DNA from: Mycobacterium kiyosense
GTDB taxonomy: Bacteria > Actinomycetota > Actinomycetes > Mycobacteriales > Mycobacteriaceae
Direction of reading: 5' to 3'
Assembly: GCA_021654635.1 (NCBI GenBank)
Contig: AP025179.1
Location: forward strand, 6,262,001-6,326,000
Length of the DNA stretch: 64,000 bases
Positions 42,460 through 52,775 of this stretch are shown here, piece by piece (positions within the stretch are counted from its first letter, which is position 1; each line of letters begins with the position of its first letter). The notes under the pieces were generated by a model, which had not been told where the DNA came from, ran no database searches, and saw only the letters and a program-made list of their open reading frames with translations. The position numbers were made by a program, and so were the translations under genes.

Positions 42460-44702
42460 TCAGCAGGTTCCGGTCAGGGCACTGTCGAGCAGCGCGGCGA
42501 CGCACCGCCAGTACAGGAAGTCCTCGACGGCCAGGCGCTGGGGTTGCCCGCCCGCCGCACCGTAAGCGCGGTGCAGCGCGAGTTCGCGACAGTGCGTGGC
42601 GTAAGCGAAAAATGCTCGCAAATGCGCGATTTCGCGACCGGTGGCGGTGCTGGTCATCGGCTTCATCAGATCGAACCAGAGCATGTGCCGCTCGTCGTCG
42701 GGTGTCTTCTCGTCGGCCGGGGCCGGCGGCAACAGGTCCAGCAGGTGCAGGTCGTCGGTTTCCTGCAATTGGGCCGCCGACGACGGGTCGACCACCTCGA
42801 GCCGGGACCGGCCGACCATCTTTCCGCTGTCCGGGATGTCGTCGTCTTCCAGGACGATCTTGGCCACGCCCGGATCGGAATTCGCCAGTTGCTCCGCGGT
42901 TCCGATCACCGCGCGCAGCTCAAGGTCGTGGAAGGCGGCCCAGCCCTGCACCGCCAGCACGGGATAGGTTGCGGTGCGCGCCTTTTCGTCGGCGGGAAGG
43001 GCGCGGTCGGCGGTTGCCATGAAGACCTTGGCGGGCAGCTGGACTTCCTCGGGGATGTAGGCCAGCCCGTAGCTGTTGGCCACCACGATCTCGCCGTCGG
43101 TGGTCACCGCGGTGATCCAGAAGAACCCGTAGTCGTCGTCACCGCCGCTGTCGCGTGCGTTGAGTGCCGCGGCGACCCGTCGAGCCAGCCGCAGCGGGTC
43201 CTTCTTGGCGCCGCGGGCGCCGACGGCCGCGGCAACGGCATCGCGTGCCGCGCGAGCCGCCGAGACGGGCACCGACGGCAACGCCGTCACGTCGTCGGAC
43301 GGCTTCTTCTTGTCGGTGTCCTCGCTTGGGGGCGCCGGACGTGCCGGCGGCGCGGTCCGCGCTCCCGCCGCGCGGGTCGACGTGGCGACCGGAGCCTTGC
43401 CCGCCTGGGGGGCGCGCCCGCCCGCGGCGCGGGTTCCGGCCGCCGCGGCGGCACCGGTGCCCTGGTTCGTGGCCGCAGCCGTGGGTGCGCCGCCAACTCC
43501 GGGCGACGAACCTCGCATCGGCGCCGCCATACCGGTGGCGGCCGCGGGTGTCATGGCCGGGGACGCGTCGTCGCTGCGGTGTGCGGGTCCGGAGGAGCCC
43601 GCGGGCTGTTCGGTACGGCCGGGCGAAAGGTCGTTCGCTGCAGCCGGTTTCACGTGTACGGGCTCGGTGCTCGGCGTACCCGATGGGCCCGGCGTCGGGG
43701 ATGCACCGGGGCCCGCGGGCAGCGACGGCTGATTCGGCGATGGGTTCGTCGGCGACGGGCTGGGGTCGGGTGCGACGGGCTGACCGGTGCCGGCGACGGG
43801 GTGGGCTTCGGGCTCGGATTGACCGGCGTCGCAGGGGCGATCGGAGTCACCGGCGTCGCAGGGGCGACCGGACGATCCGGGTGCGGCTGGGCCGGGGTGA
43901 CCGGTGTGACCGGCGGGCTCGGAATCACCGGCGTGACCGGGATGACCGGGGTTACCGGGGCGCCAGGGTTCACCGGGTCGTAAGGGTTCGCCGGCGTCGG
44001 CTCGAACGGCGTCGGGGTCACCGGCGGCACCGGAGTGCCCGGCCCGACCGGCTGGTAGGGATTGGCCGGTGTCGGCTCGAACGGAGTGGGCACCGGGGCG
44101 ACCGGGCTGGGCACGCCAGGCGACGGAACCACCAGGGTCGGCACGTCCGGGGCCGGGGGCATCACCTGGTGCAGCAGATCCTGCAGCGCATTGTGCGGCG
44201 GTCTCCAGTCCTTGGAGGCCAGAACCTGTTCGGCGGTTTCGGCGACCAAACTGCTGTTGGCCTCGTGCGTCGCCCGGACCACCGCGTTGATGGCGGCGAC
44301 GCGCGCTTCGGCTTGGAGTTCCGGATCGTGCTCCAGGATGGATATCTCGCGCTGAGCACCGTCCACGTTGTTGCCGATCTCGGCCTTCGCCGCAGCGATC
44401 AATCCGGCGATGTGCCGGTGCCAGGTGATGACGGTGGCCAGGTAATCCTGCAGCGTGCTCAGCTCGGTCAGATTGGTGCCGAGTGCGCCGTTGGCCGCGT
44501 TGGCCGCACCACCCGACCAGACGCCGCCGTCGAAGACCTCGACCTGTTGACGACGGGCCGCGTCCATGACATCGGTGACCTTGCGCAGCATCCGGTTGTA
44601 CTCCTGCGCGCGGTCGTAGAACGTGTCCTCGTCAGCCTGCGGCCAGGCGCCCGGTTCGAGCATCTGACCGGCGTACTCGCCCGTCGGTCGCGGAATGCCC
44701 AT
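42460..44702 (-). CDS. espK: EspK, ESX-1-associated protein, one-base frameshift
   Basis: EspK chaperones EspB export in M. marinum. The protein starts [20 protein letters not shown] at ATG 44702 (ribosome site AGAGGAGAG), with an N-terminal WxG-like helical domain ([17 protein letters not shown], about 60-76). A Pro/Thr/Val-rich linker follows, carrying two copies of [11 protein letters not shown], and then a folded C-terminal domain ([23 protein letters not shown] to the end). Near 43785 the frame breaks: CCC where CCCC restores [18 protein letters not shown] and joins the frame that runs to 42460. About 747 residues corrected; Mtb Rv3879c has 729. Probably a sequencing error. Confidence 0.9.
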
Positions 44703-44796
44703 CACCTGCTCTCCTCTCGCCGATCGTGAATCTCACTACGCGACACGCTGATTCGCCGTCGGGTGATTCACACTCGGCGGCGATAAGGAAGTTGTT

Positions 44797-45135
44797 TCAG
44801 GCGTTGCTCGCCCTGCTCATCGCTTCGAGTGCGGCGGTCAATTGCTCCCCCGCGGCGGCGTTGTACTCGCTGGCCGCCGCCTGCGCGTTCTGCAGTGCCT
44901 CGTTGACCCGCGCGCCGACCGCCTCGGCCCCCAGTTCCCGGATCAGGCCGTCATTGATACGCACGCCGGTCAGCCACTGGTGCCCGTTGATCGTCACCTC
45001 AACCGTCTCGGCCGCGTCCTTACCGCGGAACGCACCGGCGTTCATCTGGTTGAGGGTGCCTTCGAGGGCCTGCTGGAATCGTGCCGCCAGCGCCAACGCC
45101 GCCGCGACGTGCGGCTCCATCTCCATGTCGGTCAC
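44797..45135 (-). CDS. espL: EspL, small YbaB-like ESX-1 protein
   Basis: EspL is needed for stability of other ESX-1 substrates in Mtb and has a YbaB-like fold. The 112-residue product matches Mtb Rv3880c (115) through the middle: EGTLNQMNAGAFRGKDAAET, VEVTINGHQWLTGVRINDGL, AVGARVNEALQNAQAAAS. The GTG at 45135 overlaps the espB stop (GTGA) and follows AAGGAG by five bases, so coupling to espB is likely. The ATG at 45126 is an alternative. Confidence 0.9.
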   Translation of the reverse strand: MTDMEMEPHVAAALALAARFQQALEGTLNQMNAGAFRGKDAAETVEVTINGHQWLTGVRINDGLIRELGAEAVGARVNEALQNAQAAASEYNAAAGEQLTAALEAMSRASNA

Positions 45136-46520
45136 TTCGACTCCTTGCTGTCCTGCCGGCGACGTTGACCGATGACGGCCTCGGTCCATTCCCGGTCCTC
45201 GGTGTAGAGCGCCTCGTCATCCTGTTGTGCGCCTTTGGTTTTGGACCCGCCCCCGCCCTGGCCATGGGCGCCCATCGGCATTCCCATACCGCCGCCGCCC
45301 GGGCCGGCGCCCCGGCCGGCACCGGCCTGTCCGGCACCGCCGATGTCGCCCGCGCCGGCCGGCCGCACCGACTCACCCGCGACGCCGGCGCCGCCCGCCT
45401 CCGCCAACGGCATCGACGGCATTCCGCCGCCACCGCCGCCACCGAGCGACATCGGTTTCATGCCAGGCTCTTTCGGCAGACTCGCCGCCGCGTCCCGGCC
45501 GGCCGCCGACAACTCGGCACCAACGCCGGACGGCATGCCACCGCCGGCACCGCCACCGGTCATCGGCATCATCGGCGCCTGCATTGGCGAACCCGAACCC
45601 CCGCCGGCCATACTCGCCGCCTGCATCACCTGGGTGGGGATCAGACCCGGGGTCTGCGCCGGAGGCGGCGGGTCGATCTTGATCGCGGCCGGCGGCTTCG
45701 GCGGGTTCACCGCTTCCAGTTGAGCCTTGTTCGTGTACTCGTTGAGCACCTGCTCGGACTTGGACTGGTACTCGGCGTAGAGCTTGATCGCCTGATCCTT
45801 GTAGGCCGGATCCTTCGACAGCTCTTCGAGTTTGGTGATGTCGGCCAGCGTCGGGTGCGAGCGCCTGGCCCACAACTGCAGCTGCGCCAGGTAGGTGCCC
45901 TGCTTGCCCAGCGCGGTCGCCAGCTTGGCCATGTGGGTGATCCACTCGCGCTGCTGGTCCAGCGAGGCCTCACACGCGGTGGCCGCGTCGCCCGTCCAGT
46001 TCTCGAAGATGCGGAACCGCTTGACATCTGCCTGCAAAGCGAAGCTCAGCTGGTTCCATCCGTCGGCGAACGCCGCCAACGACGCGCCCTGGTCGCCCGA
46101 TTCCAGTTTCGTTGCGGCAGCCTTCAAATCGGTGAACCCGTCGTCGCCGGCGGCAGCGACCTGCTGGGTGTCCTGCAGGCCCGCGGAGTTGTCGCCGCCG
46201 ACGCCGCCGGCCGATTCGCCGGACACCTCGCCGCCGTCGTTGTTCAGCGCCGTCGCGCCTTCCTCGTCGACGTCACCGTAGGCCTTGGCCGCGTTGCGCA
46301 GGGACGTCGCCAGCCGCTGACGCTCCCGCACCCCGGCAGCCAAAAAGTCCCGCATGTTCTGGGCGGACAACCGCAGCTGCTCGGCGGCGTTCTTCGCCGC
46401 CGTCAGGCCGCACGGCGCCGCGGGGACGTCGGCCGGTGGCGTGGCCATCGGGGCTTCCACCTCGTCGGCCCGCGACAGGATTTCCTGCTGGTCCACCGTC
46501 ACGGTCTGCGGCTGAGTCAT
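45132..46520 (-). CDS. espB: EspB, ESX-1 secreted substrate
   Basis: EspB is secreted by ESX-1, cleaved by MycP1 near its C-terminus, oligomerises and binds phospholipids. The 462-residue protein (Mtb Rv3881c, 460) has an N-terminal PE-PPE-like helical fold with the WxG analogue in IFENWTGDAATACEASLDQQ (about 162-181) and a YxxxD/E signal (YAEYQSKSEQ region). The MTQPQTVTVDQQEILSRADE start is nearly that of Mtb. From about 290 it is Pro/Gly/Met-rich and disordered, ending GQRRRQDSKESK. Upstream lies eccE1; downstream espL overlaps by four bases. Confidence 0.95.
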   Translation of the reverse strand: MTQPQTVTVDQQEILSRADEVEAPMATPPADVPAAPCGLTAAKNAAEQLRLSAQNMRDFLAAGVRERQRLATSLRNAAKAYGDVDEEGATALNNDGGEVSGESAGGVGGDNSAGLQDTQQVAAAGDDGFTDLKAAATKLESGDQGASLAAFADGWNQLSFALQADVKRFRIFENWTGDAATACEASLDQQREWITHMAKLATALGKQGTYLAQLQLWARRSHPTLADITKLEELSKDPAYKDQAIKLYAEYQSKSEQVLNEYTNKAQLEAVNPPKPPAAIKIDPPPPAQTPGLIPTQVMQAASMAGGGSGSPMQAPMMPMTGGGAGGGMPSGVGAELSAAGRDAAASLPKEPGMKPMSLGGGGGGGMPSMPLAEAGGAGVAGESVRPAGAGDIGGAGQAGAGRGAGPGGGGMGMPMGAHGQGGGGSKTKGAQQDDEALYTEDREWTEAVIGQRRRQDSKESK

Positions 46521-46606
46521 ATCGGATAGTCCTCCTTAATGCTCTAACCATTATCGTCGCCGCACGACGGGCTCCCCGCACCAAAATCGGCCGGATAGGT
46601 CGACCA

Positions 46607-47995
46607 CTACTTGGGCAGGGCCAGCGCGAACCGGCTCTCCTCGGGCGGCGACACCCGCCTGATCGGCAGCTCCCGGTGCCGTGGGGTGCGGACCAGGTTG
46701 TGCCGCAGCACCACCTTGTCGACGCCGGGATGCGGGCCCAGGTACGTCGTCGCGTTCGGCCACGCGACCTTGGCTTCGGAGCCCACCTGCGCGCCGACCA
46801 GCCGGGCGAATTCCTCGAAATGCGCGCCGACGGTCACCGTCGCGCCCGCCGCCGCCGCGCGCACCACGAATTGCGTAAATGCTTGTGCGTCACCAAGATT
46901 AAGGCTCACGTCGACGTCGTCGAACGGCAGGTAGACCGGGCAGCGGTGCACCGTCTCGCCGACCAGCACACCGGCCGACCCGATAGGGATCTGACAGTGC
47001 CGGTTGGTGACCAGATCCTGGCCCGTCAGCGCCGGCCGCTGCCCGCCGAACAGCCGGGTGAAGCCGCGCGGCGTCTTGGGTTTACCGGCCGTGGTGAGCA
47101 GCACGGTGGCCTGCGGCGGCTCGCCGGGCCGGATCCGGACCCGGGTGACGGTGTGATCGGCGCGCGCCGACCACCACTGGTCGGGACCGCCCAGCGCGGT
47201 ATACGCGGCGGTGTAGGAGTCGCGGCCTTTGATCATCGACCACTTCTCCCGCACGAAGCCGATGTCGATCGCGTGGTCGTAGTCGTCGAAACTGCGTCCG
47301 CATACCGCGTCGACGCCGTGGCTGGCCAGGTCGTCCGCGATGCGCGTCGCCGAGGCCACCAGATACCGGGCCAGCCCGGCGACGCCCTCGTCGCGGCGCT
47401 GTGCCGCGCGGCGGGTGCGTTCGGGGTCGGCGCGCAGCATGATCCAGGTCCGGCGGTTCGCCGGGGCCGGATCGGCGCCGATCACCCGCTGGTACAGGCT
47501 CACCACGTCCGGCGCGGCGGTGCGGCCCACCCGGAAACCGGCCGAGACCACGTCGGCTTCCAATCTGGGGCAGTGCACCTCCAGCAGCTGTTCGAGCAGC
47601 CTGGTGTCCAGCACGTCGTCGGTGTGGGCCACCCCGTCGACGATCACCGTCGGCGTGAACGGCCGCGGCCTGAGTTCGATCACCGCGATCAGGTGATCGC
47701 GGCGCCAGCGCACCGCGACGTGATCGCCGGGCTTGACGGTGGCTCCGACTTCCGGCTCGGACGGCACGTCGGGCGGCTTGCGCCGTCGGCGCAGCCACGC
47801 GAACACGGTCGCCACCCAGCCGGTGAGCCGGCGGTCGAAGAAGGTGACGAATACGACGACGGCACCGACCGCGACCAGGACGATGCCCACCCACCAGTAC
47901 CGCGTCGGGGCGAACACCAGGGTGGCCAGCGGGGCCAGCACCGTCAGGACAACCGTGTGGCCGGTGGTGAACCGCAGCCGGACCGGGTTTCTCAT
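46607..47995 (-). CDS. eccE1: EccE1, ESX-1 membrane complex component
   Basis: EccE sits at the periphery of the type VII membrane complex. The ATG at 47995 gives 462 residues, as in Mtb Rv3882c. Two N-terminal membrane helices are seen (TGHTVVLTVLAPLATLVFAP and WWVGIVLVAVGAVVVFVTF, about 9-50), then a basic cytosolic stretch (AWLRRRRKPPD) and the large soluble domain (VKPGDHVAVRW, CGRSFDDYDHAIDIGFVREK, PIGSAGVLVGETVHRCPVY). Its start overlaps the mycP1 stop by four bases (ATGA). Confidence 0.95.
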   Translation of the reverse strand: MRNPVRLRFTTGHTVVLTVLAPLATLVFAPTRYWWVGIVLVAVGAVVVFVTFFDRRLTGWVATVFAWLRRRRKPPDVPSEPEVGATVKPGDHVAVRWRRDHLIAVIELRPRPFTPTVIVDGVAHTDDVLDTRLLEQLLEVHCPRLEADVVSAGFRVGRTAAPDVVSLYQRVIGADPAPANRRTWIMLRADPERTRRAAQRRDEGVAGLARYLVASATRIADDLASHGVDAVCGRSFDDYDHAIDIGFVREKWSMIKGRDSYTAAYTALGGPDQWWSARADHTVTRVRIRPGEPPQATVLLTTAGKPKTPRGFTRLFGGQRPALTGQDLVTNRHCQIPIGSAGVLVGETVHRCPVYLPFDDVDVSLNLGDAQAFTQFVVRAAAAGATVTVGAHFEEFARLVGAQVGSEAKVAWPNATTYLGPHPGVDKVVLRHNLVRTPRHRELPIRRVSPPEESRFALALPK

Positions 47996-49344
47996 CGGCG
48001 CCTCAGTGCCCGCGCCGTCAGCGCGCCGAAGACCAACGCCAGCAGCAGTCCGCCGACGGCCAGCGTCACCGCCGTGATGGGCCGGCGATCGGGCGCCGGC
48101 ACGGGGGCCGGCGACGGCAGGCGCCGGACGTTGTACGGGATGGTCGCCGGGCCGGGCGCGATGTCCCACGTCAAGGCCGCGACGGCGTTCACGACACCGG
48201 CGCCGACCAGGTCATCGACCCCACCGCCGGGATGCCGTGCGGTCGCGGTGATCCGGTTGATGATCTGCACCGCGGTCAGCGCGGGAAACCGCTGCCGCAG
48301 CAGCGCCGCCAGACCGGAAACGTAGGCCGCGGCGAAGGAGGTACCGGCGATGGGAACCGGACCCTCCTTACCCTGCAGGGCGTTCACGGGGTCGCCGCGG
48401 TCACCGAGCGCGACGATGCTCTCCGCCGGTGCGGCCACCCCGACCCACGGGCCGTGCATGGAAAACGTGCTCGGCACCCCGCTCTCGCCGATCCCGCCGA
48501 CGGGCAGCACCAGCGGCGCATACCAGGCCGGTGTCACGACGGTCTGCACCTTGTTCCAGCCACGCGAATCAGTGGGCGTCGCGGCGTCGGGCAACGGATT
48601 CTGCGCGCAGTCGCCACCGGTGTTGCCGGCCGCGACGACGATCACCGCCCCCTTCACATTGGCGGCGTAGTCGATGGCGGCACCCAGACTCGCCTCGTCG
48701 ATCGGCTTGCTCACCTTGTAGCAGGCGGCTTCGCTGATGTTGATCACCCCGGCGCCCAGATTCGCCGCGTGCACCACCGCCCGAGCCAGGCTGCGGATCG
48801 ACCCGGCCGCCGGGGTGGAGTTGGGATCGTTCGGATTCGCTTGGGCGCCAACGGGTTCGAAGGCCTCCGAGGTTTGCCGTATCGAGAGCAGCCGTACGTC
48901 GGGGGCGACGCCCACGTACCCGTCGGTGGGCGCGGGCCGACCGCCGATGATGGCCGCGGTCAGCGTCCCGTGCGCGTCGCAGTCCGATAATCCGTCGCCG
49001 GCCTGCGCTACGAAATCGCCGCCGGGCTCGGCCGGCACCCGCGCAGACGCGGCGACGCCGGTGTCGATCACCGCGACCGTCACCCCGGCTCCGGTGGCGA
49101 ACTTGTGGGCTTCGGTGACCCCGACGTAGGAGTTGCCCCACGGCGGGTCGTGGAACGTGGAGTCGGGGAACACCGTCGCCGAGGTGCACTGCACCCGCTG
49201 CTCGGTCGGCTGGTCGGGACCGGTCACGTCCGGCGGCAGCGCGCCGGGATCGATAGCGGGCGGGGTGATTGCCATGGCGGACGGTGCGGTCAGCGGCGCC
49301 ATCGTCAAGGCCAGCGCCACCGTCGTCGACAAGATCCGGTGCAC
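47992..49344 (-). CDS. mycP1: MycP1, mycosin subtilisin-like protease of ESX-1
   Basis: Mycosins are membrane-anchored serine proteases required for type VII secretion; MycP1 cleaves EspB. The 450-residue protein (Mtb Rv3883c, 446) has a signal peptide (about 1-25, ending PSAMA), catalytic aspartate 94 (AVIDTGV), histidine 125 (DCDAHGT), oxyanion asparagine 241 (AAGNTGG) and serine 336 (GTSFAAAYVSG). Two cysteine pairs typical of mycosins are present. A Pro-rich linker leads to a C-terminal membrane helix (ITAVTLAVGGLLLALVFGAL) and a basic end. First gene of the minus-strand arm. Confidence 0.96.
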   Translation of the reverse strand: MHRILSTTVALALTMAPLTAPSAMAITPPAIDPGALPPDVTGPDQPTEQRVQCTSATVFPDSTFHDPPWGNSYVGVTEAHKFATGAGVTVAVIDTGVAASARVPAEPGGDFVAQAGDGLSDCDAHGTLTAAIIGGRPAPTDGYVGVAPDVRLLSIRQTSEAFEPVGAQANPNDPNSTPAAGSIRSLARAVVHAANLGAGVINISEAACYKVSKPIDEASLGAAIDYAANVKGAVIVVAAGNTGGDCAQNPLPDAATPTDSRGWNKVQTVVTPAWYAPLVLPVGGIGESGVPSTFSMHGPWVGVAAPAESIVALGDRGDPVNALQGKEGPVPIAGTSFAAAYVSGLAALLRQRFPALTAVQIINRITATARHPGGGVDDLVGAGVVNAVAALTWDIAPGPATIPYNVRRLPSPAPVPAPDRRPITAVTLAVGGLLLALVFGALTARALRRR

Positions 49345-49632
49345 CCCCGAATCACTCCGTTCATCGAGTCAGTACGGCCTGGCAATCCTGGGAGCAGTTT
49401 AGACGTAACGGGTGCGTAAACGGTGCTATTCGGATCGGGGCTTGGCGGCGCGTGTGTCCCGTCGCCCAGGCTGCGGAACACGCCGATTTGCGGCCTGAAT
49501 TTCCGATAGCTCGCCAAGTGCCGGTGCGCTGGCCGATCCGGCCGGCCGGGCGTTACATAGCTCACCACTATTGTAAATACGGTACTTGCTACGATTGGGC
49601 TCGATTCCCGACAGAAAGCTCGAGGTTTGTTC

Positions 49633-50808
49633 ATGGCCACACCCGTTATCGTCGGCGCCGTTCGGACCGCGATCGGTCGTTCGTTCAAGGGCACGCTCGT
49701 CAACACCCCGCCCGAGACGCTGATCACCGCGGTATTGCCCGAGGTGGTGCGCCGCTCCGGGGTGGACCCCGCCGCGATCGACGACATCATCTTCGCCGAA
49801 TCACATTACGGCGGTGGTGATTTGGCGCGTTACGCGGCGACGGCCACCGGACTCGAGCACGTGCCCGGCCAGTCGGTGAACCGGCACTGCGCGGGCAGCC
49901 TGACCGCGATCGGCAACGCCGCGGCGCAGATCGGTTCCGGCATGGAGCGGGTGCTGATCGCCGGCGGCGTGCAGTCGCTGTCGATGACGCCGCTGACCAA
50001 CTGGCGTATTCCCGGCCCGGAGCTGAAGTTCGAAGAGCGCTGGATGCCGCCCACCCATGTCGAGACCCCGGACGCACCGGCCAAGGACATGTCGATCACC
50101 GTCGGATGGAACACCGCGCAGTCGGTCGGCATCACCCGCGAAGAGATGGATGCCTGGGCGGCCCGCTCGCACCAGCGCGCCGTGGCAGCCCAGGACGCCG
50201 GCAAGTTCGCCGAGGAGATCCTGCCGCTGAAGATCACCCAGTTCGACGGCTCGGTGGTCGACTTCTCCGTTGACGAGCACCCGCGCCGCGACACCACGGT
50301 GGAGAAGCTGGCCGGCCTGAAGGTGCTGCACCCCGAGATCGAGGGCTTCTCGATCACCGCGGGCAACAGCAGCGGCACCAACGACGCGGCCGCCGCGGTC
50401 GCCCTGGTGGACGCCGATTACGCCGCCGCCGAGGGGTTGAACGTGATGGGCAGGGTCCGGGCCTGGGCCGCCGCCGGGGTACCGCCGCGCGACTGCGGGC
50501 TGGGCGCGGTCAAGGTGATCGGCAAGGTGCTGCAGCGGGCCGGCCTGTCGGTCGGGGACGTGGCGCTGTGGGAGATCAACGAGGCGTTCGCCTCGGTGCC
50601 CATCGCCGCGTGCCGCGAGTACGGCATCGACGAGGAGCTGGTGAACTTCTCCGGCAGCGGTTGCAGCCTGGGCCACCCGATCGCCGCCTCGGGCGCGCGG
50701 ATGGTGACCACGCTGACCTATGAATTGGCAAGGCGCGGAGGCGGTATCGGGGTCGCGGCCATGTGCGCAGGCGGCGGTCAGGGCGGGGCGGTCGTCATCG
50801 AGGTGTGA
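49633..50808 (+). CDS. Thiolase family acetyl-CoA acyltransferase
   Basis: Thiolases join or cleave acyl-CoA and acetyl-CoA; members act in fatty-acid or sterol side-chain breakdown or in acetoacetyl-CoA formation. The 391-residue protein has the nucleophilic cysteine 86 (VNRHCAGSL), the NEAFA motif, histidine 348 (GHPIAASGAR) and the second catalytic cysteine 378 (MCAGGGQGGA), all intact. The ATG at 49633 follows CGAGG. No membrane segment. It is divergent from mycP1 and begins an operon-like run with a VapB-like gene and two kinases; Mtb has no gene here, so the island was gained or lost. Substrate unknown. Confidence 0.9.
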   Translation: MATPVIVGAVRTAIGRSFKGTLVNTPPETLITAVLPEVVRRSGVDPAAIDDIIFAESHYGGGDLARYAATATGLEHVPGQSVNRHCAGSLTAIGNAAAQIGSGMERVLIAGGVQSLSMTPLTNWRIPGPELKFEERWMPPTHVETPDAPAKDMSITVGWNTAQSVGITREEMDAWAARSHQRAVAAQDAGKFAEEILPLKITQFDGSVVDFSVDEHPRRDTTVEKLAGLKVLHPEIEGFSITAGNSSGTNDAAAAVALVDADYAAAEGLNVMGRVRAWAAAGVPPRDCGLGAVKVIGKVLQRAGLSVGDVALWEINEAFASVPIAACREYGIDEELVNFSGSGCSLGHPIAASGARMVTTLTYELARRGGGIGVAAMCAGGGQGGAVVIEV

Positions 50809-50863
50809 TCACCGCGTTCAGTTGCTGGTGGGAGCTCTGCCCTGAGCCGGGTAGCGTTCTACC

Positions 50864-50986
50864 GTGGGCTTGAACATCAAGAGTGACCGCACTGTGGCGC
50901 TGGTGCGTGAGCTCGCCAGCCATGCCGGCACCAACCAGACCGCGGTGATCCAGGACGCTGTCGCGCGCCGGCTCGCCGACGGTTAG
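50864..50986 (+). CDS. VapB-like antitoxin N-terminal domain (40 aa, orphan)
   Basis: A GTG at 50864 opens a 40-residue frame (MGLNIKSDRTVALVRELASH start, ending ARRLADG). The pattern NIK, then a helix, then a short turn and a second helix ending RLA is that of Rv0623/PSK-type VapB antitoxins, whose N-terminus is a ribbon-helix-helix-like DNA-binding unit. Normal members have a further 25-45 residues to neutralise VapC. Here that part is absent and no PIN-domain toxin follows; the next gene is a kinase beginning 3 bases later. It may be a stand-alone regulator or a remnant. Confidence 0.6.
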   Translation: MGLNIKSDRTVALVRELASHAGTNQTAVIQDAVARRLADG

Positions 50987-50989
50987 ACC

Positions 50990-52764
50990 ATGCTGAGTCC
51001 CGGAACGGTAGTGGCGGGATACCGCATCGAGCGGCTGCTGGGCTCCGGCGGCATGGGCGAGGTGTACCAGGCCGCCCATCCGAATCTGCCGCGGTTCGAC
51101 GCGCTCAAGGTCCTCAACGCGCAACTGTCCCAGGACCCCGATTTCCGGGTCCGCTTCCTGCGCGAGGCCGACGTCGCCGCCCGGCTGGACCATCCCAACA
51201 TCGTCTCGATCTACAACCGCGGCCAGACCGAGCAGGGCCAGCTGTGGATCGCGATGCAGTTCGTCGACGGCACCGACGCCGACCGCGCCCTGGAATCCGG
51301 TGCGATGACCCCGGCCCGCGCGGTGCACATCGTCGGCGAGGTCGCCAAGGCGCTCGACCACGCGCACGGCCAGGGCGTGGTGCACCGCGACGTCAAGCCC
51401 GCCAACTTCCTGCTGTCCGGACCGACGGGTCCCGACGAGCGGGTGTTGTTGGGGGACTTCGGAATTGCGCGCGCCCTGGGCGATGCCGGGTTGACGGTCA
51501 CCGGTTCGGTGGTGGCCACGCTGTCCTACGCGGCACCGGAATTACTCAGCGGCCAGCCGTTCGACGGTCGCGCGGACCTGTACTCGCTGGGGTGCGCGCT
51601 GTTCCGGTTGCTGACGGGCAAGGCGCCGTTCTGTTGGGCCCAGGGCTTGCCCGCGCTGGTGGGCGCACACCTGCAGGCCCCGCCACCGCGGGTCACCGAA
51701 TGGGCGCCGGGGTTGCCGCCGCGCCTGGACGCGGTGATCGCCACCGCGATGGCCAAGGACCCCGCACAGCGGTTCGCGTCGGCGCGGGAGCTGGCGGCAG
51801 CCGCCGCGGACGCCCTTGCCGAACAGTCGACCTCGACAACCGCTCCGTGGCAACCGATCTCGAGCAACCAGGTCAGTGACTACTCGACCCCGGCGCCGGC
51901 GTGGTGGCAGCCGGGCCAGGACCGCACCCTGGCGGCCACACCCGCACCGGCCGCGCCGCCCGCGCCACCCCGCCGGGTTGGCCGACGCCGGCGCCTGCGC
52001 CTGCCCCGCGCCGTCGCCGGGGCCGGATCGCCGCCGCGATAGTGGCGGCGGCCGCAGCGACAGCCGTGATCGCTACGGTGGCGGTGCTGACCGTGCGCTC
52101 GCCGTCGCACCCACCCGCATCGGCACCCCCGTCGACCACATCGGTGACCAGCGGCGCTGCGACCACCACGACGGCCAATGGTCCGGTGCCACCGGTGATC
52201 GCTTCCGAGCTACCCGGATTCCTGCTCCCCGCCGACCAGATCAAAACCATAATGGGCACTGCCGCAATGCAAGTCGTCGAATCCGACGCCGATTCGTGGG
52301 CCAACGCCTCGTCCTACATTTCCGACCAGGACTGCGTCGGGCCCTACCAGCCTGCCGACTTGGCCGCCTACAACAACTCCGAAGCCAAAGGATCGCAACG
52401 CCAGTTCCTGACCAACCCCGCCGGGGGGGCCGACGTCCAGCAGGCCGTCATCGTCTTTCCCAGCGCCGACGCCGCGCAGAAAGCTCTCGCCGCGCAGCAT
52501 CCGGTGTGGGCGGCGTGCGCGGGGCGCACCTTCACCGTCACGCTGCCAAACGAGAGTCCGCACCGGTGGAGTTTCGGTGCGTTGAGCAACCCGGACGGCG
52601 GCCTGGCGATCACCACCGCTCGCGAGGGGCACCACTACGTCGGTTGCCAGCGCGCGCTGACCGCGGCCAACAACGTGCTGGTCGACGTCGGTGCCTGCAG
52701 CATGAGCACCGACCACCACGGCGTCGCCATCCTGGAGGCGATTTTGGCGAAGATCCCGCACTAA
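50990..52764 (+). CDS. PknH-like Ser/Thr protein kinase 1, one-base frameshift
   Basis: Mycobacterial eukaryotic-like kinases sense outside signals and phosphorylate cytosolic targets. The kinase domain (about 1-265) is complete: glycine loop GSGGMGEVY, lysine 40, [11 protein letters not shown] with D134, DFG at 156-158, and YAAPE. A Pro-rich juxtamembrane region, one membrane helix and a PknH-type extracellular sensor domain follow ([45 protein letters not shown]). Near 51975 the frame drops by one base in a CCCC run; correction joins the two halves to about 590 residues. The name pknH itself is not claimed. It is most similar to the next gene. Confidence 0.88.
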
Positions 52765-52775
52765 AGTCGGGTGCG

